A stretch of 6,786 nucleotides of DNA from Pseudomonadota bacterium. Its GTDB lineage: Bacteria; Pseudomonadota; Gammaproteobacteria; Burkholderiales; Burkholderiaceae_C. This document shows positions 1 to 5,996 of this stretch, piece after piece. The notes under the pieces are model-generated. The model searched no databases and had not been told where the DNA came from. It saw only the letters and a list, made by a program, of their open reading frames with translations. Where the stretch lies: contig JAFECV010000120.1 in NCBI GenBank assembly GCA_018241985.1, positions 1 through 6,786 of the forward strand, given 5' to 3'. Position numbers and translations under genes: made by a program. Each line of letters begins with the position of its first letter. The stretch's first letter is position 1.

Positions 1-1
1 C

Positions 2-451
2 AAGGCGCATGCGGACTCGCTCAAACCCGGCGGCCTCGGCCTGATTCATTTCATCGGCCATGTGGGCCGGCGCGACACCGAACTGTTCATCCGCAAGCAC
101 GTGTTTCCGGGCGGCTGGATTCCCTGCCTGGCCGACGCGCTGTCCGAGATGGAGCGGTTCGGGCTCGAGGTGCTCGACGTGGAGAACCTGCGCCGCCATT
201 ACGCGTTGACGCTGGACGAATGGACCCGGCGCTTCGACAAGAACTGGTCGGCGATCCAGGCCATCGATCCGGCGCGGTTCGACGAGCGGTTCCGCCGGAT
301 CTGGATGTGCTATCTCGTCGGCTGCGCCGAGATGTTCCGCTCCGATGCGGGGCAGACCAATCTGTTCCAGGTGCTGGTCTCCAAGGGCAACGTCAGCCGG
401 ACCAGTTACCCGATGACGCGGGCCCATCTCTATGGGCGCCACGACGCCTGA
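2..451 (+). CDS. Cyclopropane-fatty-acid-synthase-family SAM methyltransferase, C-terminal part (5' end outside window)
   Basis: The frame is open from the first bases (codons from position 2), so the N-terminus with the SAM-binding Rossmann core lies upstream. The visible 149 residues start with the family motif LKPGGLGLIHFIG, followed by KHVFPGGWIP and a C-terminus TNLFQVLVSKG that matches the QLWQVVFSRG end of E. coli Cfa. Aligned by eye to E. coli Cfa, the active-site bicarbonate ligands His266 and Ile268 correspond to H and I of LIHFIG (His codon at 47-49), and Tyr317 to the Tyr of RRHYALTLDEW (codon 200-202). All three are kept, so catalysis looks intact. The family transfers a methylene or methyl from SAM to the double bond of unsaturated acyl chains in membrane phospholipids. 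The next gene overlaps by 20 nt and encodes a reductase-like flavoprotein. That favours a TmsB/BfaB-like enzyme making a 10-methylene intermediate over a true cyclopropane synthase. This choice is inference; the family assignment is secure. Confidence 0.9.
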   Translation, partial: KAHADSLKPGGLGLIHFIGHVGRRDTELFIRKHVFPGGWIPCLADALSEMERFGLEVLDVENLRRHYALTLDEWTRRFDKNWSAIQAIDPARFDERFRRIWMCYLVGCAEMFRSDAGQTNLFQVLVSKGNVSRTSYPMTRAHLYGRHDA

Positions 452-1799
452 TGCGCTGACGCACGCCGAGCGCGCAGCGCAGGCGGCCGCGCAGTTGCGC
501 AGCAGCGCCGGGCAGGTGGCCCTGCACAAGCGCACGTCGAACCTGTTTCGCGACCGAGAGGATCATGGCCGCCAGCGGCTCGATCTGAGCGCGATGTGCC
601 AGGTGATCGGCACGGACCCGCGGGAAGGCTGGGTCGACGTCGAAGGCATGACGCGCTATGAAGATCTGGTCGCATGGACGCTGCCGCACGGGGTCATGCC
701 GGCGGTGGTGCCGCAGCTCAAGACCATCACCATCGGCGGCGCGGCCGCCGGGGTCGGTATCGAGGCGACCTCGTTTCGCCAGGGCCTGGTGCACGACACG
801 CTGCGCGAAATCGAGGTGCTGCTGCCGGGCGGCGATATCGTCGTCTGCACGCCCGAGAACGAGCACAGCGACCTGTTCTTCGGTTTTCCGAACTCGTACG
901 GAACCCTGGGCTATGCGCTGCGCCTGCGCGCAGGGACGCTCCCGACACGACCGATGGTGCATGTGCAGCACCACCGGTACGGCGCCGCGCCCGATTTTTT
1001 CGCGGCGCTGGCCGGGGAATGCGCCGGCGACGCGGACTTCGTCGACGGGGTGGTGTTCGGCCCGGGCGAGCATGTGCTGAGCGTCGGCCGGTTCGTCGAC
1101 GAGGGCCCCTGGCGCAGCGACTACACCTTCGAGAACATCTACTACCGCTCGCTGCTCACGCGCGACGAAGACTACCTGAGCACGCACGACTACATCTGGC
1201 GCTGGGACACCGACTGGTTCTGGTGCTCGAAGAATTTCGGCGCCCAGCATCCGCTGGTGCGGCGCCTGATGGGGCGGCAGCGGCTGAATTCGCGCACCTA
1301 CACGCGCTGGATGCGGTGGAACGCGCGCTGGCAGCTCACGCAGCGGCTCACGCGCTGGCGCGGCGATTGGCGCGAAACCGTGATCCAGGACGTCGACATT
1401 CCGCTGTCGAATGCCGCGGAATTCCTCGAGTTCATGCTGCGCGAGATCCGCATCACGCCGATCTGGATCTGCCCGATCCGCGGCGAGGTGCCGGGGCGGC
1501 TGTTTCCGCTGTACCGGCTGCCCAGATCGCCGCTGTACATCAACTTCGGGTTCTGGGACGTGATCGAGACACCGGACCGGTTCGAGCCGGGGCATTTCAA
1601 CCGGCTGGTCGAGCAGGAGGTGATGCGGCTGGGCGGCATCAAGTCTCTCTATTCGGACAGCTTCTTCACGCGGCAGGAATTCGCGCAGGCCTACGGCATC
1701 GCGCAGTACCAGCGCCTGAAGGAACGCTACGACCCCGAGGGACGCGCACCGCAGCTGTACGAGAAATGCGTGCAGCGTGGCGGCAGCGCCGGGGGTTGA
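432..1799 (+). CDS. FAD-binding oxidoreductase, DHCR24/TmsA-like (probable acyl-chain methylene reductase)
   Basis: The product has 455 residues. A PCMH-type FAD-binding domain spans roughly residues 25-175. It contains VVPQLKTITIGG (about 92-103), GVGIEATSFRQGL (107-119), CTPENEHSDLF (139-149) and YGTLGYALRLR (156-166), which follow human DHCR24 (VVPELDDLTVGG, GTGIESSSHKYGL, CTPSENSDLF, CGTLGFL) nearly motif for motif. The C-terminal half has a Trp-rich basic stretch (RWDTDWFWCS and following, about 255-315) that could touch the membrane surface. It ends with SLYSDSFFT (405-413), YDPEGR (433-438) and LYEKCV (442-447), all characteristic of this family. No signal peptide or membrane helix is seen. 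DHCR24 reduces a sterol side-chain C=C. The actinobacterial relatives TmsA/BfaA reduce a 10-methylene acyl chain to 10-methyl. The overlap with a methyltransferase gene supports the second role here. The ATG at 432 lies inside the upstream gene with no good Shine-Dalgarno, which suggests translational coupling. Alternative: a dehydrogenase for another lipid or sterol-like substrate. Confidence 0.85.
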   Translation: MGATTPDALTHAERAAQAAAQLRSSAGQVALHKRTSNLFRDREDHGRQRLDLSAMCQVIGTDPREGWVDVEGMTRYEDLVAWTLPHGVMPAVVPQLKTITIGGAAAGVGIEATSFRQGLVHDTLREIEVLLPGGDIVVCTPENEHSDLFFGFPNSYGTLGYALRLRAGTLPTRPMVHVQHHRYGAAPDFFAALAGECAGDADFVDGVVFGPGEHVLSVGRFVDEGPWRSDYTFENIYYRSLLTRDEDYLSTHDYIWRWDTDWFWCSKNFGAQHPLVRRLMGRQRLNSRTYTRWMRWNARWQLTQRLTRWRGDWRETVIQDVDIPLSNAAEFLEFMLREIRITPIWICPIRGEVPGRLFPLYRLPRSPLYINFGFWDVIETPDRFEPGHFNRLVEQEVMRLGGIKSLYSDSFFTRQEFAQAYGIAQYQRLKERYDPEGRAPQLYEKCVQRGGSAGG

Positions 1800-1801
1800 G
1801 C

Positions 1802-1846
1802 GCACGGCTGCCGGGATCTCATCGCCGTCGGGGCAGCGGCCCGTGC
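1802..1846. terminator. Bulged hairpin between convergent genes (possible bidirectional terminator)
   Basis: GCACGG (1802-1807) plus CTGCC (1808-1812) can pair with GGCAG (1832-1836) and CCGTGC (1841-1846), leaving a 4-nt bulge CGGC on the right arm and a loop of about 19 nt. It fills most of the 48-nt gap between the stop codons of the flavoenzyme and the alcohol dehydrogenase, where a shared terminator is expected. There is no T-run on either strand, so it is not a standard intrinsic terminator. Confidence 0.3.
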
Positions 1847-1847
1847 A

Positions 1848-2852
1848 TCAAGGCAGCAGCACGGCCGCGCCGTTGATCGCCCCGGTGCGCAGCGCCTGCA
1901 CCGCGCGGTTCGCGTCACGCAGCGCGAAGGTCTGCACGTGGGTCCGCAACGCGAGGCCGTCGATCGCGCGAAAGAAATTGTCGCCGTCGGCGCGGGTCAG
2001 GTTCGCGACGGAGGTCAGCACCCGTTCGCCCCAGAGCAACTGGTAGTCGAACGACGGAATCGGGCTCATGTGAATGCCGGCGCACACCACCGTGCCGCCC
2101 TTGCGCGTCGCCGCCAGTGCAGCCGGCACAAGTTCGCCCGCGGGTGCGAAGATCAGCGCCGCGTCGAGCGGGCAGGGCAGAGCGTCTTGCGAACTGCCCG
2201 CCCAGACCGCGCCCAGACTGCGGGCGAAGTCCTGCCCGGCCTGGTCGCCGGCCCGGGTGAACGCAAACACCTGCTGACCCTGCGCGACCGCGATCTGGCA
2301 GACGATGTGCGCGGCGGCTCCGAAGCCGTACAGGCCGAGCCGGCGCGGCGCGGCCTCGCCGCTCAGCCGCCAGGCGCGATAGCCGATCAGGCCGGCGCAC
2401 AGCAGCGGCGCCGCGTGCGCATCGTCATGAGCGCCGGGCAGCGCGAAGCAGAACCGCTCGTCCGCGGTCGCGTATTCGGCATAGCCGCCGTCGCGGTCGT
2501 AGCCGGTGAAAACCGGGTGGTCGCACAGGTTTTCCCGCTGCAGCGCACAGAATGGACAGGCGCCGCATGCGCCGCCGAGCCAGGGAATTCCAACCCGCTG
2601 CCCGACCGTGAATCGCTTCGAGCTCGCTCCGAGCGAAACCACTTCTCCGACGACCTCGTGCCCCGGAACCACGCCGCTGCGATGCGGTGCCAGTTCGCTG
2701 TCGATGATGTGTAGATCGGTGCGGCAGACGCCGCATGCGCGTACGCGCACCAGCAACTCATGCTCGCCGGGCGCAGGGACCGGCCTTTGCTGCGGCACGA
2801 GTCGGCGCGCCGCCGTGTCCACGGTCATCGCGAGCATCGCACTGGGCACCAT
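1848..2852 (-). CDS. Zinc-dependent alcohol dehydrogenase (MDR superfamily, AdhP-like)
   Basis: This is a medium-chain dehydrogenase/reductase of 334 residues from the ATG at 2852. The catalytic zinc ligands are visible: Cys43 in ACGVCRTDLH, His65 in PGHEVVGEV, and Cys152 in APLLCAGLIGYRAW. The structural zinc lobe has four cysteines (96, 99, 102, 110) in GACGACPFCALQRENLC. The nucleotide-binding turn is GLYGFGAAAH (about 173-182), and FAFTR after the second strand fits NAD(P) binding. The pattern matches the zinc-binding alcohol dehydrogenase family defined by TIGR02822, as I recall it; members are soluble enzymes that interconvert alcohols and aldehydes, and the substrate cannot be read from sequence. 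Start choice is uncertain. The frame stays open to a TTG at 2861. ATGs at 2852, 2837 and 2828 are possible, and 2837 (MLAMTVD) lines up best with the usual N-terminus MxAMxLD. None has a strong Shine-Dalgarno. It lies 124 nt downstream of the phasin gene, same strand; cotranscription is possible but unproven. Confidence 0.9.
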   Translation of the reverse strand: MVPSAMLAMTVDTAARRLVPQQRPVPAPGEHELLVRVRACGVCRTDLHIIDSELAPHRSGVVPGHEVVGEVVSLGASSKRFTVGQRVGIPWLGGACGACPFCALQRENLCDHPVFTGYDRDGGYAEYATADERFCFALPGAHDDAHAAPLLCAGLIGYRAWRLSGEAAPRRLGLYGFGAAAHIVCQIAVAQGQQVFAFTRAGDQAGQDFARSLGAVWAGSSQDALPCPLDAALIFAPAGELVPAALAATRKGGTVVCAGIHMSPIPSFDYQLLWGERVLTSVANLTRADGDNFFRAIDGLALRTHVQTFALRDANRAVQALRTGAINGAAVLLP

Positions 2853-2976
2853 GGCGTGCAATCAGCTTCGCAACATCATCGGCCAAGTCGAATCGATCGC
2901 AGCGTGCATTGTTGAACGCGGCGCCACTACTCGGTCGCGCCTAGGCGGCTGGTTTACCGTGCCGTCCTCCGGGCTT

Positions 2977-3438
2977 TCAAGTGGTGCCGCCGTTCGTGCC
3001 ATTCAGCGAACGACTGACCGCGTTCTGCCAAGCTCCAAATACTTGGCCCAGGCCACCTTCCGATCCGCCGTCGCTGAGCGCGCGGTTGACGCAGCCCATC
3101 ATCTCGAACTGCGTCTGCAGCGCGGCAGCCGCAAGCTGCTGCCAATATTGCGCGGCCTCCTGCATGTCGTCGCGCAGCAGCGCGGATTGAATCGACATCA
3201 GGTCCGCCGGCGTGCAATCGCCATGCAACTTCTGTTCAGCCGCCTGGTGCCGTTCCGATGCCTGATGCGCAGCGGCCTGCTGGATCTTGCGCATCGCTTC
3301 GGAACCACGAAACATCGCGCTCGCGCTTTCCGTGGCCAGCGCAAGCTGCTTGCGGCCGAGGTCGGCGAACATGCCCCAGGGCGAGGACAGCGTTGTCGCT
3401 TCCGATGTCGGGCCGATACGTGAAACTTTGCTGTTCAT
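2977..3438 (-). CDS. Phasin family protein (PHA granule-associated)
   Basis: A 153-residue, Ala/Gln-rich, mostly helical protein without signal peptide or membrane helix. Its core fits the Phasin_2 type common in Burkholderiales: MFADLGRKQLALATESASAMF (residues 23-43, written here as the amphipathic first helix), EAMRKIQQAAAHQASERHQAA (47-67), then TPADLMSIQSALLRDDMQEAA (76-96) and QYWQQLAAAALQTQFEMM (97-114). The hydrophilic tail after about 120 is Gly/Ser/Asn-rich. Phasins coat polyhydroxyalkanoate granules, limit their size and keep other proteins off the hydrophobic surface. The presence of one implies that the organism stores PHA, although no phaC, phaA, phaB or phaR is in the window. 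The ATG at 3438 is supported by a clear AAAGGA site 7 nt upstream. A promoter-like element lies about 250 nt upstream at 3695-3725. Family assignment rests on recalled pattern resemblance; other small helical proteins remain possible. Confidence 0.72.
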   Translation of the reverse strand: MNSKVSRIGPTSEATTLSSPWGMFADLGRKQLALATESASAMFRGSEAMRKIQQAAAHQASERHQAAEQKLHGDCTPADLMSIQSALLRDDMQEAAQYWQQLAAAALQTQFEMMGCVNRALSDGGSEGGLGQVFGAWQNAVSRSLNGTNGGTT

Positions 3439-3445
3439 GGGGACG

Positions 3446-3451
3446 TCCTTT
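3446..3451 (-). promoter_or_regulatory. Shine-Dalgarno site of the phasin gene
   Basis: On the minus strand AAAGGA lies 7 nt before the ATG at 3438. It is the best ribosome-binding site in the window and fixes the phasin start. Confidence 0.75.
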
Positions 3452-3694
3452 CTGAAAATATGTGTCGAGAGACAAGTGCCGCAAGATCATGGTCCGACCC
3501 TGCATCGCGGCTGCCATCGCGCGAATTGCGCGCCAGCACCGGGGAGGGCGGCAAAGCGCCATCGACCTCCCGTTTCCGACTCTGACCAAGCCAAGGCAAG
3601 TCCAGCGTCGTCGACCGCCGCCGCGATCGATTCCAGGGTTGCGCCGCCGAAGTTCTCGACGCCCCATGCCACGAGTCGCCAACGAGTGCGATTC

Positions 3695-3725
3695 AGTATA
3701 GTTCCCGCCCTTGCGGGAGCGCCAA
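3695..3725 (-). promoter_or_regulatory. Candidate promoter with 19-bp spacer and centred dyad (MerR-type geometry)
   Basis: Read on the minus strand: a -35-like TTGGCG (3720-3725), a 19-nt spacer (3701-3719) and a -10-like TATACT (3695-3700). The spacer carries a perfect inverted repeat, TCCCGC-CCTT-GCGGGA on the plus strand (3703-3718), whose centre coincides with the spacer centre. Promoters controlled by MerR-family activators have exactly this build: an over-long 19-20 bp spacer with the operator between the two boxes. Transcription would run toward the phasin gene with a leader of about 250 nt. No MerR-family regulator gene lies in the window. The -35 match is moderate and the dyad could instead be a plain hairpin. 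Confidence 0.35.
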
Positions 3726-3936
3726 ATACCCATGATTTGGGCAAACTGGCCAGCAGCGAGTGGTCGAACGCAGAACATCAAGCTACCGTCTCACGTTTGC
3801 AATAAAAGCGCCGAGCTTCTTGATATTTTTGTCTGCGCGAAGTCGTGATTTATTGACCTTCGGCAACAAAACCGGGCCGGGGAAGCCAGGAGCCAGCGGG
3901 TCCAATCCAGGGGGCATCGTCTAGTGCTTGGTCAAC

Positions 3937-3977
3937 GTCTATTTAATTTAACATAATATACATTGTATAAAATAGAC
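3937..3977. promoter_or_regulatory. AT-rich island with nested inverted repeats (possible promoter/operator)
   Basis: Outer arms GTCTATTT (3937-3944) and AAATAGAC (3970-3977) are perfect inverted repeats. Nested inside, TATACA-T-TGTATA (3957-3969) is a perfect 6-1-6 palindrome. A -10-like TATAAA on the plus strand (3966-3971) overlaps the palindrome's right arm. A weak TTTAAT (3942-3947) sits 18 nt before it. Such a layout is typical of a repressor operator covering a promoter. The natural target would be the ORF starting at 4091, about 120 nt downstream. The function is inferred from shape alone. Confidence 0.4.
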
Positions 3978-4090
3978 ACCGGGCCAGGATTGGCTCGAAA
4001 ACCGGCGCACCGACACTCGCAACCCGCGCCACGCTTGCCGTTCGGTTCCACGTGCTGTGCGCAGCTACATAGGCTTCTTGGATCACAAAC

Positions 4091-4588
4091 ATGCTGGGAC
4101 GATCACGCACGCGGCCGGGCCGAGACCTTGCCACGATTTTTTTCCATATCCGCACCGAGCGCGACGCGAAGACGCGGCGTAGTTGGCAGCGCCGCGCGCG
4201 GATCGCGCTCGCCGCCGTGCCTGGGTTGACCGACGCCGAGCGGCACGAAATCATCGCGGTTTGGAGCCGGCTCGATTGCAGCCGGATCGATTCGCCCGCG
4301 ATGCGCAAGTTATTGGGCTCTGGCCCGGTCGCGCCCGATTACGCGACCATCCCGGCTAAGAGCGTCATGAGCGCCCGGTTTGATGCCGATGGAAAAGCTA
4401 CACGCCGAAGGCGTCGGCCCGGTTTGCCCGGCCTCGCCGCGTTGCACGCGGATGCGGCGAACGATGCGCCGCCGCGCGTGGTCCGGCTTCGATTGGTGAG
4501 GCTCGCCGCGCGCAGTCCAGATTCGGCGGCCAGTGCAGCGGCGCCGGCTGGTTCGGACGATCACGAAGCCGCAGGCGAAAGCCCCTGA
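4091..4588 (+). CDS. Hypothetical protein (165 residues, unrecognised)
   Basis: I do not recognise this ORF. It is kept because most codons end in G or C like the neighbouring genes, because residues 30-75 look like a genuine helical segment (ARIALAAVPGLTDAER, HEIIAVWSRLD, SPAMRKLLG), and because an AT-rich promoter-like island lies upstream. GGA at 4080-4082 is 8 nt before the ATG, a modest ribosome-binding site. The N-terminal 30 residues are very basic. A polybasic run (RRRRR, about 104-108) follows the helical part, and the last 30 residues are low-complexity Ala/Ser/Pro. No signal peptide, membrane helix or catalytic motif is seen. A basic, possibly nucleic-acid-binding protein would fit, but that is a guess. 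The 3' end overlaps the convergent efflux gene by 28 nt, which lowers confidence. The opposite strand (3943-4308) is also open but reads less like protein. Confidence 0.4.
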   Translation: MLGRSRTRPGRDLATIFFHIRTERDAKTRRSWQRRARIALAAVPGLTDAERHEIIAVWSRLDCSRIDSPAMRKLLGSGPVAPDYATIPAKSVMSARFDADGKATRRRRRPGLPGLAALHADAANDAPPRVVRLRLVRLAARSPDSAASAAAPAGSDDHEAAGESP

Positions 4589-5984
4589 TCGGGTATCTCG
4601 CACGCACACCCCAGGGATTGGAACAGCGCGGCCGTATCGACCAGGCGATCGGCCTGGCTCTGCGTCTGGTCCAGCGTGGCCCGGAGCAGTTGCTGCCGGG
4701 TATCCAGCAGGTCGTATTCGCTGATGCCGCCCGCAGCGTAGCGCTGCTGCGCGGTGCGCCAGTTGGCTGTCGCCAGCCGGGTCGCATCCGCCCTCGCCTG
4801 CAGCACGCGCGCATCGTTGGCGAGTTGGCGGAGCGAGTCGGCCACCTGCTGCAGCGCCTGCAGCACCGTCTGGCGGTAGTCGGCCACAGCCGCGGCGTAA
4901 TCGGCCTGGGCGGCGCGCTGCCTGGCGCGCAGTTCGCCGCCGTGGAACAGCGGTTGGGTGAGATTCAGGCCGACGTTCCAGATGTTGAGGCCGTTCACGA
5001 TATCGCTGACGCTGGTCCGCTGCGACCCTGCTCCCGCGGAGATGGAAAACTGGGGATACAGGTTCGCCGTTGCGCCGCACGAATGTCGGGGCGCTCCTGT
5101 GCCAGCGCCGACGGAATCACCAGGGGCACCTGGGCCGGCAGGCGAAGCGACGCCAAGGGCACCTCGCCGAGATCGGCCTGCGCAGGTTCGACTCCGGTCA
5201 GCACGGCCAGCCGATGCTCGGTCTGCGCTTTTTGCGCCGCGAGCGGCGGCAGCATCGCACGGGTTCGTGCCAGCGTGGCGGCGAGGTTGCGCACGTCCGC
5301 TTCGGCCAGCCCGCCCGCGGCCAGCCGCGCCTGCGCGATGCGAAGCTGCCGCGCCTGCGCCTCCACGAGGTGCCCGGTCGATTCGATCTGCGATTGCAGC
5401 GACGCGCGCCGGATCGCCGTGGCCACAACGTTCCCTGCCAGGCTGAGTTGGGCTGCCTGAAGTTGGAACGATTGATAGTCGACCTGGGCCGCCGTCGCCG
5501 CCAGCGATTGGCGATTCGCGCCGAAGATATCGAACGTGTAGGACACGCTGACCGATGCGTCGTACAGCGTGAACGGCCCGGGCGACGGCAGACCCTGGAT
5601 GCCGAACGCACCGAGGTTCACCTGCTGGCGCGTGCCGGAAAGCCTGGCATCGACCGCGGGATAGTCAAGCGCACCGGCCTGGGCGCGATAGCTTTCCCGG
5701 GCCGCCGCCAGCCGTTCGCGGGCCGCTTCCAGCGTCGGGCTGTGCGCCAGCGCCTGATCGACCATGCTGTTAAGCGGCGCCGAGCCGAAGCGCTCCCACC
5801 AGCGCGGGACGGCATGGTTGCTGGGCGTGAACGCCTGGGCGACGCCGTCCGCGCTCGCGGTGGGCGCGGGAACTCCCTCATGCAGATACGCATGGCTCGC
5901 AACCGGCGGCGGCGCTTGAAGAGCCGGCCCCACCGCGCAGCCGCTCAGGGCAAGCGTCAGTACAGCGATCGAAAAATGTTTCAT
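4561..5984 (-). pseudogene. NodT/OprM-family outer-membrane efflux lipoprotein, frameshifted by an internal deletion
   Basis: This would be the outer-membrane channel (TolC-like trimer) of a tripartite exporter. The N-terminus MKHFSIAVLTLALSGC is a lipoprotein signal with lipobox LSGC (Cys16), followed by Ala, compatible with outer-membrane sorting. The first frame (5984 to about 5079) carries the usual helical and strand repeats (RWWERFGSAPLNSMVDQAL, SVSYTFDIFGANRQS) up to QERPDIRAA (residue 304). It then runs into 25 unrelated residues and stops at 4995-4997. From about 5073 the adjacent frame continues the family with ATANLYPQFSISAG, PLFHGGELRARQRAA, QRYAAGGISEYDLLDTRQQLL and LFQSLG, to the stop at 4561-4563. 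Intact relatives read RPDIRAAExxLxxAxAxxGVATANLYP, so about 13 residues plus 1 nt (about 40 nt) are missing at 5071-5078. The two parts total 474 codons, or about 487 with the gap filled, the usual family length. It starts 12 nt after the permease stop with AGGG upstream of the ATG, hence the same operon. Confidence 0.85.
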
Positions 5985-5996
5985 CGCCGCCCTGCC

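Larger units (their letters stand above)
3439..4090. other. Gene-poor intergenic stretch with regulatory-looking elements
   Basis: About 650 nt between the phasin start and the next plausible ORF. Base composition drops clearly between about 3790 and 3980, unlike the GC-rich flanks. I see no RNA gene, IS end or attachment site. On the minus strand an 85-codon frame at 3487-3744 begins with TTG. It has some coding-like character (ENFGGATLESIAAAVDDAGLA) but no ribosome-binding site, and I do not recognise it; it may be a remnant or chance. Two elements stand out and are listed separately: a promoter-like element with a dyad at 3695-3725, and an AT-rich island with nested inverted repeats at 3937-3977. 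Confidence 0.5.

Noticed and set aside
2..1799. Furan fatty acid pathway (UfaM/UfaO-type) as an alternative for the lipid pair
   Set aside because: The second gene resembles DHCR24/TmsA reductases, not the amine-oxidase-like flavoproteins found beside Cfa-family genes in the alphaproteobacterial furan fatty acid and ChrR-linked clusters; no desaturase is present.
393..1805. 470-codon open frame on the minus strand opposite the methyltransferase end and the flavoenzyme gene
   Set aside because: It mirrors a high-GC gene: rich in Arg, Ala, Pro and His with no family motif, while the plus strand encodes an unmistakable DHCR24-like protein.
2938..2947. Perfect 10-bp palindrome CGCCTAGGCG between the phasin and dehydrogenase genes
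   Set aside because: It has no loop, no flanking promoter boxes and no T-run; too short to assign a role.
3455..3484. TTGCGG-N18-TATTTT just upstream of the phasin gene as its promoter
   Set aside because: Transcription would start within the Shine-Dalgarno itself, leaving no usable ribosome-binding site.
3236..3781. 181-codon minus-strand ORF overlapping the phasin 5' part and its upstream region
   Set aside because: It overlaps most of the phasin start region in another frame, with Arg/Gly-rich sequence and no motif; the phasin frame has a strong ribosome-binding site.
4137..4143. Run of seven T as an intrinsic terminator or slippage site
   Set aside because: No stable hairpin lies directly before it on the plus strand, and the ORF reads through without needing slippage.
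3943..4308. 121-codon minus-strand ORF opposite the start of the 4091-4588 ORF
   Set aside because: It is Ser/Arg-rich, ends inside the AT-rich island and has no recognisable domain. The two frames share third codon positions, so its GC-rich codons are explained by the plus-strand ORF.
4310..5080. 256-codon minus-strand ORF over the C-terminal half of the efflux gene
   Set aside because: The third frame of this region; the recognisable NodT-family sequence lies in the frame ending at 4561.
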